Below the pieces are notes generated by a model that saw nothing but the letters and a program-made list of their open reading frames with translations, was not told the DNA's origin and made no database searches. Both the position numbers and the translations under genes were made by a program. This document shows positions 17,153 through 25,898 of a stretch of 64,000 nucleotides of DNA, piece after piece. Source of the DNA: JBELHR01 sp049606855. GTDB lineage: Bacteria; Bacteroidota; Bacteroidia; Flavobacteriales; Flavobacteriaceae. The stretch is from NCBI GenBank assembly GCA_049606855.1, contig JBMYVY010000007.1:38642-102641 (forward strand), given 5' to 3'. The stretch's first letter is position 1, and each line of letters starts with the position of its first letter.

Positions 17153-18166
17153 TTACGATTTATTCCCTCCAAATGCAAACGTCAGACTCATTCTCAGGGT
17201 GTTGTCTAAGGCATTATTTAGCTGGGATTGATTAAATAAATAAGATAAATCGAAGGCTACTGAATTCGAAACAAATCCAGTTCCGAAGGTCAAATATTGC
17301 CTACTTCCCTCAGGGTCAATCTCATCGAAATAACCGCTTCTTAAAAAAAACGTTTCATCAAATCCATATTCAAATCCGAAACTGTAGGTGTGATCATAAC
17401 TTCCTCCTTGCTCGGTTCTTATCAATTGCTCATATTCCAAGTTTAAGGTCAAGCTGTTTTGAGGATTAAAGAACAGTTCAGTCCCAAAACCCGCCCCAAT
17501 TGTTGTTGGCAAAGGTTGAGTATTTCCTCCTTCACTAGTTTCTACATTAGGTCCAAAGTTTTTTACGACAACACCAGCTCGATAAATCACTTCTTTACTT
17601 CCATAACGTACAGGTAAAGATTGGTAAAAGCTACTTACATCAATTGCTCCAGTGTTAATCGTTGTTATATCCGAATCTGAACTATTTAGTCCAAGATCCG
17701 AACGTATATATTTAAGGCCCACTCCCATCGAAAATCGAGGACCAAGCTTTAATCCATAATTGAAATCAATAGAAAGATCACTCGGTCTTTCACTTCCTAA
17801 GGAAGCACCATTATCATCCGTCAAATCAAGATTTCCTAGCGTGAAATAATTTAAACCGAATCCGTAAACTGAACGCTCATTTATCTTATGGACATATGAT
17901 CCTCCAGAGAGAAAAACATCTTTAACTATACTATTCATCCAAGGAACATAAAATATTCCTAATTCATTTTTTTCTTCTGTAAAAACATTTTTTGCAGCAT
18001 TATGATAGTTCGAAAAAACATCATAAGAACTTGCAATACCGTTATCACCCATACCCGCAGACCGTGCATCAGGCACAATTAATAAAAATGGAACTGCTGT
18101 TTCATTTCCTTGGGCTTGGCATAATGGTGTCGTTAGTAGAAACAGTAAAACAAGTAAGTTTTTCAT
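17153..18166 (-). CDS. porV: type IX secretion system protein PorV (LptO)
   Basis: This is a FadL-like outer-membrane barrel that shuttles T9SS cargo from the SprA translocon to the PorU attachment complex. The chosen ATG gives 337 aa with the signal peptide MKNLLVLLFLLTTPLCQAQ. An upstream in-frame ATG (18184) would put six extra residues before it and lie almost at the transcription start. The mature N-terminus 'AVPFLLIVPDARSAGMGDNG' is a PorV hallmark, and 'YHNAAKNVFTEEKNELG' follows. The C-terminus is a run of amphipathic strands ending 'LRMSLTFAFGGNKS'. It is divergent from gldJ across a 160-bp gap, with no porU beside it. Confidence 0.93.
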   Translation of the reverse strand: MKNLLVLLFLLTTPLCQAQGNETAVPFLLIVPDARSAGMGDNGIASSYDVFSNYHNAAKNVFTEEKNELGIFYVPWMNSIVKDVFLSGGSYVHKINERSVYGFGLNYFTLGNLDLTDDNGASLGSERPSDLSIDFNYGLKLGPRFSMGVGLKYIRSDLGLNSSDSDITTINTGAIDVSSFYQSLPVRYGSKEVIYRAGVVVKNFGPNVETSEGGNTQPLPTTIGAGFGTELFFNPQNSLTLNLEYEQLIRTEQGGSYDHTYSFGFEYGFDETFFLRSGYFDEIDPEGSRQYLTFGTGFVSNSVAFDLSYLFNQSQLNNALDNTLRMSLTFAFGGNKS

Positions 18167-18198
18167 TAAAATATTTTTGGGCATAACGCCTTAATCTG

Positions 18199-18206
18199 CA
18201 AAGATA
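18199..18206 (-). promoter_or_regulatory. -7 element of the porV operon
   Basis: The minus strand reads TATCTTTG, an exact TAnnTTTG match, 33 bp before the preferred porV ATG and 15 bp before the alternative upstream ATG. It favours the shorter protein. Confidence 0.5.
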
Positions 18207-18266
18207 TTGTCTCTATATGGATATTTATAATAAAACTACATTTTTTCCGTTGTAAGTAATATAATC

Positions 18267-18296
18267 TTGCTTTCAAACTTAAAAAGTGTAAATTGC
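18267..18296 (+). promoter_or_regulatory. candidate gldJ promoter
   Basis: TTG at 18267-18269, a 19-bp spacer and TAAATTGC at 18289-18296. The -7 box departs from TAnnTTTG at its last two bases, but the spacing is ideal. The gldJ ATG lies 32 bp downstream. Confidence 0.4.
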
Positions 18297-18328
18297 AACT
18301 TTAATAATACCCTAATAAGTATCATCTA

Positions 18329-20008
18329 ATGAATGCTCTATTGAAGCCTAAATACCTCTTTGCCTATCTTTTGGCAATAAGCTTAGTAAGCTGTGGATCA
18401 AACAGTAATACTTCTTCTCTAACCGGTTGGAGTTTAAATGACCCCAAATCAGGTGGGTTTGAATTAAATCAAAATTATCGTGGACAGGAAACGCCTCCAG
18501 GTATGGTTCTCATTGACGGGGGAACATTTACCATGGGTAAGGTCCAGGATGATGTTATGTATGATTGGAATACCGCACCTGTTAAGATGCAAGTTCGATC
18601 GTTTTATCTTGATGAAGCGGAAGTAACGAACTTAGAATATGTATTCTATTTGCAGTGGTTGGAAAAAGTTTTCCCACCATCAGATGAAAATTTCGCACAT
18701 ATTTATCAATCTGCACTTCCTGACACTTTAGTGTGGAGGAATGCACTTGGAAATAACGAATTACTTACAGAAAATTATTTACGACACCCTGCTTATGCAA
18801 ATTACCCTGTAGTTGGGGTAAGTTGGTTACAAGCCAACGCATATTGTAAATGGAGAACTAATGTTGTAAACGAAAAGATTCTTGTAGATAAAGGAGTTCT
18901 TAAACCTCTTTGGGATCAAGATTCTCTAGAAGTTTACGGTAAAAATAATTTTGATACGGATGTTTATCTTGCTAATCCAAACATGATGTTTGATGGAAAT
19001 GGAGATATTTATGACAGAGGTTTAAAAGATTTATCCAATCCAAACAAAGAAGTTGAAAAAGGAGATTTTACGGGAAGACAAGTCAAAATGGAAGATGGTA
19101 TTCTTATGCCAAAATTTAGACTTCCTACGGAAGCTGAATGGGAATATGCCGCCAAAGCCGATGTAGAAAACCGTGAATACAACAATCTTAGAGGTCGTAA
19201 AAAATATCCTTGGAACGGTAAATACACCAGAAACAAAAGCAAGAAAGAAAGAGGTAAGCAATTAGCAAACTTTAAGCAAGGTCAAGGAGATTACTCTGGT
19301 TTGGCTGGATGGTCAAATGACGGTGCTGAGATAACAACCTCAATTAAATCTTACCCACCAAATGGATTCGGTCTTTACGATATGGCAGGAAATGTAGCTG
19401 AATGGGTTGCAGATGTATATCGTCCGATTATTGATTCAGAACAAAACGACCTAAATTATTATCGCGGAAATGAATTCACAAAAAAATACATTAATGACGA
19501 TGGAACTGTTTCAATTTACGACAGTGATAATATAGAATTTGACACCTTACAAAACGGGAAAATTTTACCAAAAAATTTACCGGGAAGTTTAAAATATGTG
19601 GATGTTACAGACAAGGATGCCTTCATGCGTTATAACTATTCTCAAGCATATAATGTAGACGCTAGAGATGGGGATGTTTCTTCAACAAGAAACTTCACTC
19701 TTGATGAAGAGGAATCTTTAGTTGCTCCGAGAATGTATAATCATCCAACTAAAGGAAGTTCATATACTGATGATGAGGGAAATGTTGTTATGACCTATGA
19801 CGATGAATTCCGTACCACATTAATAAGCGACGAAACACGAGTATTTAAAGGTGGGTCATGGAAAGACCGTGCTTATTGGTTGGATCCTGCTCAACGAAAA
19901 TACTTCCCTCAGTTCATGGCAACTGAGTACATTGGATTTAGATGTGCCACTGATCGCTTCGGAGAAAACAAAAAGGTCCGATCTCCAATACATCGATTAC
20001 CGAATTAA
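18329..20008 (+). CDS. gldJ: gliding motility lipoprotein GldJ
   Basis: This 559-aa lipoprotein (lipobox Cys in 'ISLVSCGSNS', near residue 22) is essential for gliding and T9SS function; GldJ stabilizes GldK and other components. It has the SUMF1/formylglycine-generating-enzyme fold shared with GldK: 'GMVLIDGGTFTMG' near residue 58, 'YLDEAEVTNLEYVFYLQWL', 'PVVGVSWLQANAYCKWR', 'FRLPTEAEWEYAAKA', 'GLYDMAGNVAEWVADVYRP', and the end segment 'VFKGGSWKDRAYWLDPAQRK' to 'GFRCATDRFG'. The cysteines used by true sulfatase-modifying enzymes are not evident, as expected for a structural homolog. It is divergent from porV and upstream of murF. Confidence 0.94.
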   Translation: MNALLKPKYLFAYLLAISLVSCGSNSNTSSLTGWSLNDPKSGGFELNQNYRGQETPPGMVLIDGGTFTMGKVQDDVMYDWNTAPVKMQVRSFYLDEAEVTNLEYVFYLQWLEKVFPPSDENFAHIYQSALPDTLVWRNALGNNELLTENYLRHPAYANYPVVGVSWLQANAYCKWRTNVVNEKILVDKGVLKPLWDQDSLEVYGKNNFDTDVYLANPNMMFDGNGDIYDRGLKDLSNPNKEVEKGDFTGRQVKMEDGILMPKFRLPTEAEWEYAAKADVENREYNNLRGRKKYPWNGKYTRNKSKKERGKQLANFKQGQGDYSGLAGWSNDGAEITTSIKSYPPNGFGLYDMAGNVAEWVADVYRPIIDSEQNDLNYYRGNEFTKKYINDDGTVSIYDSDNIEFDTLQNGKILPKNLPGSLKYVDVTDKDAFMRYNYSQAYNVDARDGDVSSTRNFTLDEEESLVAPRMYNHPTKGSSYTDDEGNVVMTYDDEFRTTLISDETRVFKGGSWKDRAYWLDPAQRKYFPQFMATEYIGFRCATDRFGENKKVRSPIHRLPN

Positions 20009-20019
20009 TACTTAATTTA

Positions 20020-20051
20020 GCCTCATCTCAATAAGATGAGGCTTTTTTTTT
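20020..20051 (+). terminator. terminator between gldJ and murF
   Basis: GCCTCATCT (20020-20028) and AGATGAGGC (20034-20042) form a perfect 9-bp stem around CAATA, followed by nine T. The T-run ends only 7 bp before the murF ATG. Confidence 0.88.
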
Positions 20052-20058
20052 GTATTAT

Positions 20059-21336
20059 ATGATTGAAAGAATTTACGACAAATGGCTAAATGCCAATAAG
20101 AAACTGAGCACCGACACAAGAAGCATTGAAAAGGGCGGGATTTTTCTTGCATTAAAAGGAGAAAATTTCAACGGTAATAATTTCGCAATCCAAGCCCTTG
20201 AGCAAGGGGCGCTATTCGCTGTTGTTGATGAGAAACCAACAAATTTTGAGCAATACAAGGAGAAACTTATCCTTGTAGAAGACTGCCTAAAAACGCTTCA
20301 AGATTTGGCTCGATTCCATCGCTTGAACATGCCGGCTAGAATAATTTGTTTGACGGGCTCAAATGGAAAGACAACAACAAAAGAACTTATATATACTGCC
20401 TTATCTTGCGAATATAAGGTTTTGGCTACAGAAGGAAATCTAAACAACCATATTGGAGTCCCTTTAACCCTCTTGAACCTAAGAGAAGATCATGAGTTTG
20501 GAATCGTTGAACTTGGAGCCAATCATCAAAAGGAAATTGAACTTCTCGCTAATATTGCCCTACCAGATTTGGGTTATATTACTAATTTCGGGAAGGCTCA
20601 TTTAGAGGGGTTTGGAGGTGTTGAAGGAGTCATCAAAGGCAAGTCCGAACTCTATGATTTTCTAAGAATTCACAATAAAACTGCCTTAGTTAATCAGGAA
20701 GACTTCAAGCAAATAGAAATGAGCGCAGGAATTAAATCAATTTTTAATTTCAACACAGAATTAAAGCTTGAGACTACTATACCTTATATCGGATTCACTT
20801 ATAAAAAAGAACATTATACATGTCACTTGTTTGGCGACTACAATTTCACAAACATCAAAGCAGCTTTTTCGCTGGCGCTTTACTTTGGGATAAACCCTTA
20901 TTTGAGTTTGGAGGCATTATCAAATTACCAACCTAAGAACAATAGATCTCAACTCATTAAACAAGATAAACTTGAAATTATTTTAGATGCTTACAATGCC
21001 AACCCTTCAAGTGTCACAAATGCACTGGAAATGTTTAGCAAAAAAGCCGACATCAATTCAGTAATTCTAGGCGATATGCTTGAATTGGGTACCGTTAGTC
21101 AGGATGAACATGCTCAAATAGTTGAAAAATCTGAAAAACTCGATTTTAATTTCCAGATATTTATTGGACCAGAATTTATGAAAGTCAAGTCTAATGCTCA
21201 AAAAAAGTCCTCCTACTTTTTTGAAACTAAAAAGGATTTTAGCAACTCAGAAATAAAAAGCCGAATTTGGCATGAATCAAATAGCATCCTAATCAAAGGT
21301 TCTAGAGGCATGCGTATGGAAGATTTAATTGAATAA
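20059..21336 (+). CDS. murF: UDP-N-acetylmuramoyl-tripeptide-D-alanyl-D-alanine ligase
   Basis: This 425-aa cytosolic Mur ligase adds D-Ala-D-Ala to the UDP-MurNAc-tripeptide. Domain 1 contains 'STDTRSIEKGGIFLALKGE' (residues 17-35). The ATP P-loop is LTGSNGKTTTKELI near residue 102. 'EGNLNNHIGVPLTLLNL' and 'YITNFGKAHLEGFGG' are classic MurF positions, followed by 'NRSQ' and 'LDAYNANPSSVTNALE' in the C-terminal domain. I chose the ATG; an in-frame TTG at 20050 lies in the terminator T-tract. No promoter fits between the gldJ terminator and this start, so expression probably needs read-through. Confidence 0.95.
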   Translation: MIERIYDKWLNANKKLSTDTRSIEKGGIFLALKGENFNGNNFAIQALEQGALFAVVDEKPTNFEQYKEKLILVEDCLKTLQDLARFHRLNMPARIICLTGSNGKTTTKELIYTALSCEYKVLATEGNLNNHIGVPLTLLNLREDHEFGIVELGANHQKEIELLANIALPDLGYITNFGKAHLEGFGGVEGVIKGKSELYDFLRIHNKTALVNQEDFKQIEMSAGIKSIFNFNTELKLETTIPYIGFTYKKEHYTCHLFGDYNFTNIKAAFSLALYFGINPYLSLEALSNYQPKNNRSQLIKQDKLEIILDAYNANPSSVTNALEMFSKKADINSVILGDMLELGTVSQDEHAQIVEKSEKLDFNFQIFIGPEFMKVKSNAQKKSSYFFETKKDFSNSEIKSRIWHESNSILIKGSRGMRMEDLIE

Positions 21337-21366
21337 AAAAGGGAGGTTTAAACCTCCCTTTTTTTG
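21335..21366. terminator. bidirectional terminator, murF / sugar kinase
   Basis: GGGAGGTTT (21341-21349) and AAACCTCCC (21350-21358) form a palindrome with six A before and seven T after it. It sits between convergent murF and the BadF-type kinase and can serve both. Confidence 0.88.
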
Positions 21367-21369
21367 ACT

Positions 21370-22218
21370 TTATAATAAACCTTTGTGATACTCTAACAAG
21401 TTATCAATAGGCCTTTGGATAATTCCTGTAATCTTAAGTCCATGACTCGCTGCAACTTCATCGAGTAAGTCAGAGAAATAGTGGGCAATAGAACCAATAA
21501 AATAGATTGGAGTTTCTGGTCCTTTTTTATAAGGTAATATTCTGCATTCAAAAAAGGCCTCATAACCACTTCTCATTAATTGTTTAATATACTTTTCTTC
21601 CTTATACTGAAACATGAACTTTGCAAAGGTCGCTAAGTAAGTATTTGGATTGGGCTGACGGTATAAATTAAATTTAATATGATCAGGATCCAAATTATAT
21701 TCATCTTCAAGTTTAGCCATCATATGCTCAGGCATCCTTTTGAAGAAATAATCTCTTATAATCCTTTTACCAAAATAGTTACCACTAGCTTCATCCATTA
21801 AAATATATCCTAATGATACGGAGTTAGTATGCACTTCTTTTCCATCCCAATAACAACTATTTGATCCTGTTCCTAAAATTGCAACTATAGCAGGGTCTCC
21901 TCCTGCAGCAGCGTATACAGCAGCTAATAAGTCTTCTTCAACGACTACATCCGCAGAAGTAAAAATGGATTCAAAAATTCTTTTTAGAATGTTTGTTGCT
22001 TCATCTGTACCGCATCCTGCACCGTAGAAATAAATTTTTTCTACCTCCGCTTTGTTGTGATAAAGTTGGTAAGTATTTATAATTCGTTCTCTAAGCACCT
22101 CCTCTGGAACCACCGCAGGATTGAGTCCTTTTGTTCGCACTCTAAATACTTCTTCCTTATTGCCATCTAAAGCGATCCAATCGGCTTTAGTAGAGCCACC
22201 ATCTGCAATTAATATCAT
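21370..22218 (-). CDS. BadF/BadG-type sugar kinase (N-acetylglucosamine kinase-like)
   Basis: This 282-aa ASKHA-fold kinase has phosphate-1 motif LIADGGSTKADW at residues 3-14, the phosphate-2 region 'AILGTGSNSCYWDGKEV' near residue 113 and an adenosine-type region 'PIYFIGSIAHYFSDLL' near residue 240. Family members phosphorylate GlcNAc or, in some cases, glucose. It lies at the downstream end of the alpha-glucan locus but behind a terminator, with its own TTG-N20-TAACTTTG promoter. An 18-nt element upstream of susC recurs upstream of this gene in the same orientation. A glucokinase-like role, using glucose freed by phosphorolysis, is an inference; the GlcNAc kinase assignment is the default. 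Confidence 0.82.
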   Translation of the reverse strand: MILIADGGSTKADWIALDGNKEEVFRVRTKGLNPAVVPEEVLRERIINTYQLYHNKAEVEKIYFYGAGCGTDEATNILKRIFESIFTSADVVVEEDLLAAVYAAAGGDPAIVAILGTGSNSCYWDGKEVHTNSVSLGYILMDEASGNYFGKRIIRDYFFKRMPEHMMAKLEDEYNLDPDHIKFNLYRQPNPNTYLATFAKFMFQYKEEKYIKQLMRSGYEAFFECRILPYKKGPETPIYFIGSIAHYFSDLLDEVAASHGLKITGIIQRPIDNLLEYHKGLL

Positions 22219-22239
22219 AAGATTGGGTTTATTTTACCT

Positions 22240-22270
22240 CAAAGTTAAACTAACGTTATGTGAAAAACAA
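22240..22270 (-). promoter_or_regulatory. promoter of the BadF-type kinase gene
   Basis: On the minus strand, TTG (22268-22270 complement), a 20-bp spacer and TAACTTTG (22240-22247 complement) match the Bacteroidota consensus, with the -7 box ending 21 bp before the ATG. Confidence 0.62.
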
Positions 22271-22282
22271 TAGCTAAAAAAA

Positions 22283-22301
22283 CTTCAATCGTTTTCGTAA
22301 G
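22283..22301 (-). promoter_or_regulatory. upstream element shared with susC
   Basis: The minus strand reads CTTACGAAAACGATTGAAG. Its first 18 nt are identical to the + strand at 35100-35117 upstream of susC, in the same orientation relative to the downstream gene. It sits 12 bp upstream of the kinase -33 box. The core AAACGATT resembles LacI-family half sites. Confidence 0.6.
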
Positions 22302-22303
22302 AA

Positions 22304-22351
22304 AAAAAACACAAAAAAACCGGACAATACAGAAACCACTGAATATCCGGT
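22304..22351 (-). terminator. terminator of the alpha-glucan catabolic operon
   Basis: On the minus strand ACCGGA and TCCGGT (complement of 22346-22351 and 22319-22324) form a stem whose interior pairs imperfectly. A run of seven T, then TGTGTTTT, follows. It lies 34 bp beyond the stop of the last GH13 gene. Confidence 0.72.
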
Positions 22352-22384
22352 ATTTATAACAATCAATTAAACGAAAATTTTTCG

Positions 22385-24235
22385 TTAAAAACTCAATACC
22401 ACTGATTCCAATGGACCTATAACCACCTTCATCTTAGTATTATCTTCATCAACTCTAAGCACGTATTCTTGTGAAGAATCAAAAATATTAGAACTTCTTA
22501 ATTCTCCCGCTTGGAGGTTTAATTCTTTTACCAATTCTGCAGGGATCTGCAATTCAAATTCATGTGTATCTATTTGACTAAAATTAGTTAGAACCATAAT
22601 GACCTGATCCTTATCCCATCTTAAAAAACTGAAATCTTTATCGGTATAGCCGGGGCTAACTTTTCTATTATAAGAATGAATTTGAGCATAGTCTCCCATT
22701 AGGGCAGAATTCTCTATTGAGAAATTCAACAAGGTTTTGTAAAAGGCTCTTAGCTTTGAGGCTCTCTGATCAAGTTGTCCTCCATCGAATTTACCTCCAT
22801 TCATCCATTTTTGATGTTGAGGGACTCCCACATAATCAAAAATAGAGGTACGAGTAGGATCACCAAAACCTCCATCCTCAGTTGCGGGTTCACCTACCTC
22901 TTGCCCAAAATAAACCATTGTTGGAGAGGTACTCAATAAAGTAGACACCACCATAGCAGGTTTTCCATTCTCAGCACTTCCTGCAAAATCGGGAGTTGCA
23001 AGTCTTTGTTCGTCGTGATTCTCCAAAAAATGCAGCATGTTATGTTCTATATCAGAAACTGACTCTTGAACTAAAGGAAGGTTATCAGTTAGACCATGAC
23101 CACGAACAATATGCTTCAAAGTATCGTATAAGCCAACTTTGTCATACAAATAATCCATCTTTCCTTTTTTAATATATGCTCTGTATAAACTTGGATTATA
23201 GACCTCAGCAAGCAAAAACGCGTCTGGATTTGCATGCTTAATTGATGAATTCATATAACTCCAAAATTCTACAGGTACCATTTCAGCCATATCAAATCTA
23301 AACCCATCAACTCCTTTATCCGTCCAATACAAGGCAATATCTCTGAATTTGACCCATGAACTTGGTACATCTTTATCTTTCCAAAAAGCATAATGCTCAT
23401 CCCATGACTTACCTTCATAGCCTTCTGGTAGGAGGTCAAAGTCTAATTGCCCATCTGGACGAACGCCATAATTAATTTTAACCGTTTCATACCAATCATA
23501 AAAATGTGGCTGAGCAAGTCTAGATCCATTTCCAGTCCATTTCGCCGGGTTCTCATTGAATTTCCCATCCACTCCTACATGTGCCCTTCCTCCAAGAGGT
23601 TTGTAATCGTTTAGAGGCAATGGAACCTTAAATGCTTCTCCTGGGATATAATAAAAGTTATTATCCTTAGCATATTCCAATTCAGAATTGTCCTCAGCCC
23701 CAAAATCAGTTACCCCTGTTGGATTCGTTTTACCTTCATATTTTCTAGCAATATGGTTTGGAACAATATCAATAATCACTTTCAGTCCATGTTGATGGCT
23801 TCGATCTATCAAAGATTCAAATTCACCTAGGCGATTATTGACATCAACAGCTAAATCAGGATCAACATTATAATAATCCTTAACTGCATAAGGAGAACCC
23901 GCCCTACCTTTAACCACATCAGGATCATCGTTAGAAATTCCGAACTCGGTATAATCAGTCACCATTGCATGATGCAAGACTCCTGTATACCATATATGGG
24001 TGACCCCCAAATCCTTTATTTCAGCCAGAGCCTTGTCTGTAAAATCATTAAACTTCCCTACTCCATTTTCTTCTATGGTACCCCAAGGCTCATTATTTGT
24101 GTTTTCGTTACCAAATAATCGAGTAAAAACTTGATAAACGACAACCTTTCCTTCCTTTTTCTCGGAAGATTCATTTTGAGCTCCTGTACAAGAAAACAAC
24201 CCAATTAATAGGATAAATATGCTTACTTTCTTCAT
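22385..24235 (-). CDS. GH13 alpha-amylase-family lipoprotein
   Basis: This 616-aa lipoprotein (lipobox 'LIGLFSCTG', Cys near residue 16) belongs to glycoside hydrolase family 13. The barrel motifs are visible: 'VIIDIVPNHIAR' (region I), nucleophile Asp in 'DGFRFDMAEM' near residue 314, acid/base Glu in 'FLLAEVYNP' near residue 345, and transition-state Asp in 'FLENHDEQRLA' near residue 406. A beta-sandwich C-terminal domain follows. It probably acts in the periplasm or on the outer-membrane face on malto-oligosaccharides. It starts 3 bp after the other GH13 gene and ends the operon. Confidence 0.93.
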   Translation of the reverse strand: MKKVSIFILLIGLFSCTGAQNESSEKKEGKVVVYQVFTRLFGNENTNNEPWGTIEENGVGKFNDFTDKALAEIKDLGVTHIWYTGVLHHAMVTDYTEFGISNDDPDVVKGRAGSPYAVKDYYNVDPDLAVDVNNRLGEFESLIDRSHQHGLKVIIDIVPNHIARKYEGKTNPTGVTDFGAEDNSELEYAKDNNFYYIPGEAFKVPLPLNDYKPLGGRAHVGVDGKFNENPAKWTGNGSRLAQPHFYDWYETVKINYGVRPDGQLDFDLLPEGYEGKSWDEHYAFWKDKDVPSSWVKFRDIALYWTDKGVDGFRFDMAEMVPVEFWSYMNSSIKHANPDAFLLAEVYNPSLYRAYIKKGKMDYLYDKVGLYDTLKHIVRGHGLTDNLPLVQESVSDIEHNMLHFLENHDEQRLATPDFAGSAENGKPAMVVSTLLSTSPTMVYFGQEVGEPATEDGGFGDPTRTSIFDYVGVPQHQKWMNGGKFDGGQLDQRASKLRAFYKTLLNFSIENSALMGDYAQIHSYNRKVSPGYTDKDFSFLRWDKDQVIMVLTNFSQIDTHEFELQIPAELVKELNLQAGELRSSNIFDSSQEYVLRVDEDNTKMKVVIGPLESVVLSF

Positions 24236-24238
24236 TTT

Positions 24239-25897
24239 CTAATTCAATTTTTCGGCTAACAAAACCATTCCGTTTTTAACTTCAAGTTCCACCTTTCCAT
24301 TAGTCACCACAACCTCTGTTTTTGAGGAATTATCTACAAGAACTGTTCCGTCAATAAATACATCTCCAATAGAGATTTCTTGTTTTTCGTCCACTAAATC
24401 TAATGCAACAACAACCACATCACTATACGCTGCATCGGTATAAGTTCTAGAAAAAACATAGGGCATTTCGCTAATCATATTGTGCATTCCAGCTCCAATG
24501 GCCGGGTGGTTTGCTCTAAACCTTCCAAGCAACCCATAATAATTGTATAGCTGCTTAATATCTTGGTTTCTATCTAATTCCTCCCAATTCATCAACGACC
24601 TTAAATTAGCGTCACCAACTGCTCCTTCGACCAGTAAAGGTCTTGCTGTTTCATCTCCATAATATATCTGAGTCGTTCCTGGACTCAAAAGTAATTTACG
24701 AGCTGCTTCATGGGTTTTTTCTCTATTTACATCAAAAGGATTACCGTCATCATGAGAATCCAGGTAATTCATTACCCCAAATCCTGCTAAGTCGCCATGT
24801 AAAATTTGATCATATCTTGAAAAGATATCTTCATAATTACCTTCTGCATTCCAACGGAACTCAAAATTAATCAAGCTATTAAAACCAAAGTCATAAAAAT
24901 CAACAACTCGATCACCATAATCAAAGTTCCTTCCGTGACCAATACTGTAATTATAAACCTCTCCAACGAGATAAAATTTGTTGTTATCAAGTATTTTTTC
25001 TGGGTTTTCGGCCTTATATAAAGCAAATTTCGAATCACATACTTCTCTAAATTCGGACCATACATAAGCCTCTGTATGCTTCGCAGTATCTACTCTATAT
25101 CCATCGATACCGTAATCCGTAATATAATCCGATAACCACTTCATAATATAAAAACGAGGAGCACGAGGATAACCTGTTTCACTAAAAAAGGCATTCAATT
25201 CTGCCAACTCTTCAGCATACCTGCCTTCATCTTTCCATTTTTCTACTAAAAACTCCGGCAGATCAACCTCATTATCCGATTCAGTTTTGATATCGGGTAG
25301 ATTTTCTACTAAAGTGCAAGTCACTGTTGATTCATAATCTTGATGCATACATTTCGGTCCTGTACGCACCCAATCATTTGGCCAAACAGAATCCTCGAAA
25401 GTAACAGGTCCGGTATGATTTATTACTGCATCCAATAAGATTCTAATACCATGAGCATGAGCTGTCTCCACGAGTTCTTCTAAATCTTCGGCAGTCCCAT
25501 AGTTTGGATCTATAGCTGTCCAATCTCTTGCCCAATATCCATGATATCCTTCCGATAGACCAGTTCCTTCATCAGTAGCCCCATGTATTTGCTCGACAAT
25601 GGGACTCATCCAGATGGCGTTGATTCCAAGAGTATTGAAATATCCTTCTTTAATCTTTTGAGTAATTCCTTTTAGATCTCCTCCTTCAAAGCCTCTTAAA
25701 ACTGCAGTTTCATTCTCCCCTCTTAACATGTTATCATTAGTGACGTCCACATTATTAAAGCGATCGACGAGCAAAAAATATAGATTTGCTGAATTCCAAT
25801 AAAAAGGTACTTCAGTACTGTGTTTGACAGCTTCCTTCTCCATGCATGATGACATTAAAAAAAGTAATGATAAACAGGATAATATAATTTTTTTCAT
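24239..25897 (-). CDS. GH13 alpha-amylase-family lipoprotein
   Basis: This 552-aa lipoprotein (Cys in 'LFLMSSCMEK', near residue 18) is a second, distinct GH13 enzyme. Motifs are 'ILLDAVINHTGP' (region I), nucleophile in 'DGYRVDTAKHTE' near residue 267, acid/base in 'FYLVGEVYNYS' near residue 311 and 'NYLDSHDDGNP' near residue 382. An insertion near residues 165-225, with 'CMHQDYESTVTCTL', holds two cysteines that could form a disulfide. It starts 1 bp after the GH31 gene. The pairing with GH31 and GH65 suggests maltodextrin trimming; SusG-like or neopullulanase-like specificity cannot be told from sequence. Confidence 0.93.
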   Translation of the reverse strand: MKKIILSCLSLLFLMSSCMEKEAVKHSTEVPFYWNSANLYFLLVDRFNNVDVTNDNMLRGENETAVLRGFEGGDLKGITQKIKEGYFNTLGINAIWMSPIVEQIHGATDEGTGLSEGYHGYWARDWTAIDPNYGTAEDLEELVETAHAHGIRILLDAVINHTGPVTFEDSVWPNDWVRTGPKCMHQDYESTVTCTLVENLPDIKTESDNEVDLPEFLVEKWKDEGRYAEELAELNAFFSETGYPRAPRFYIMKWLSDYITDYGIDGYRVDTAKHTEAYVWSEFREVCDSKFALYKAENPEKILDNNKFYLVGEVYNYSIGHGRNFDYGDRVVDFYDFGFNSLINFEFRWNAEGNYEDIFSRYDQILHGDLAGFGVMNYLDSHDDGNPFDVNREKTHEAARKLLLSPGTTQIYYGDETARPLLVEGAVGDANLRSLMNWEELDRNQDIKQLYNYYGLLGRFRANHPAIGAGMHNMISEMPYVFSRTYTDAAYSDVVVVALDLVDEKQEISIGDVFIDGTVLVDNSSKTEVVVTNGKVELEVKNGMVLLAEKLN

Positions 25898-25898
25898 T

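Noticed and set aside
20050..20058. TTG start for murF
   Set aside because: It falls in the T-tract of the gldJ terminator; the ATG at 20059 gives the usual MurF N-terminus.
22385..25897. Possibility that the two adjacent GH13 genes are a recent duplication
   Set aside because: Their motif contexts, lengths (616 and 552 aa) and insertions differ strongly, so they are old paralogues or separate acquisitions.
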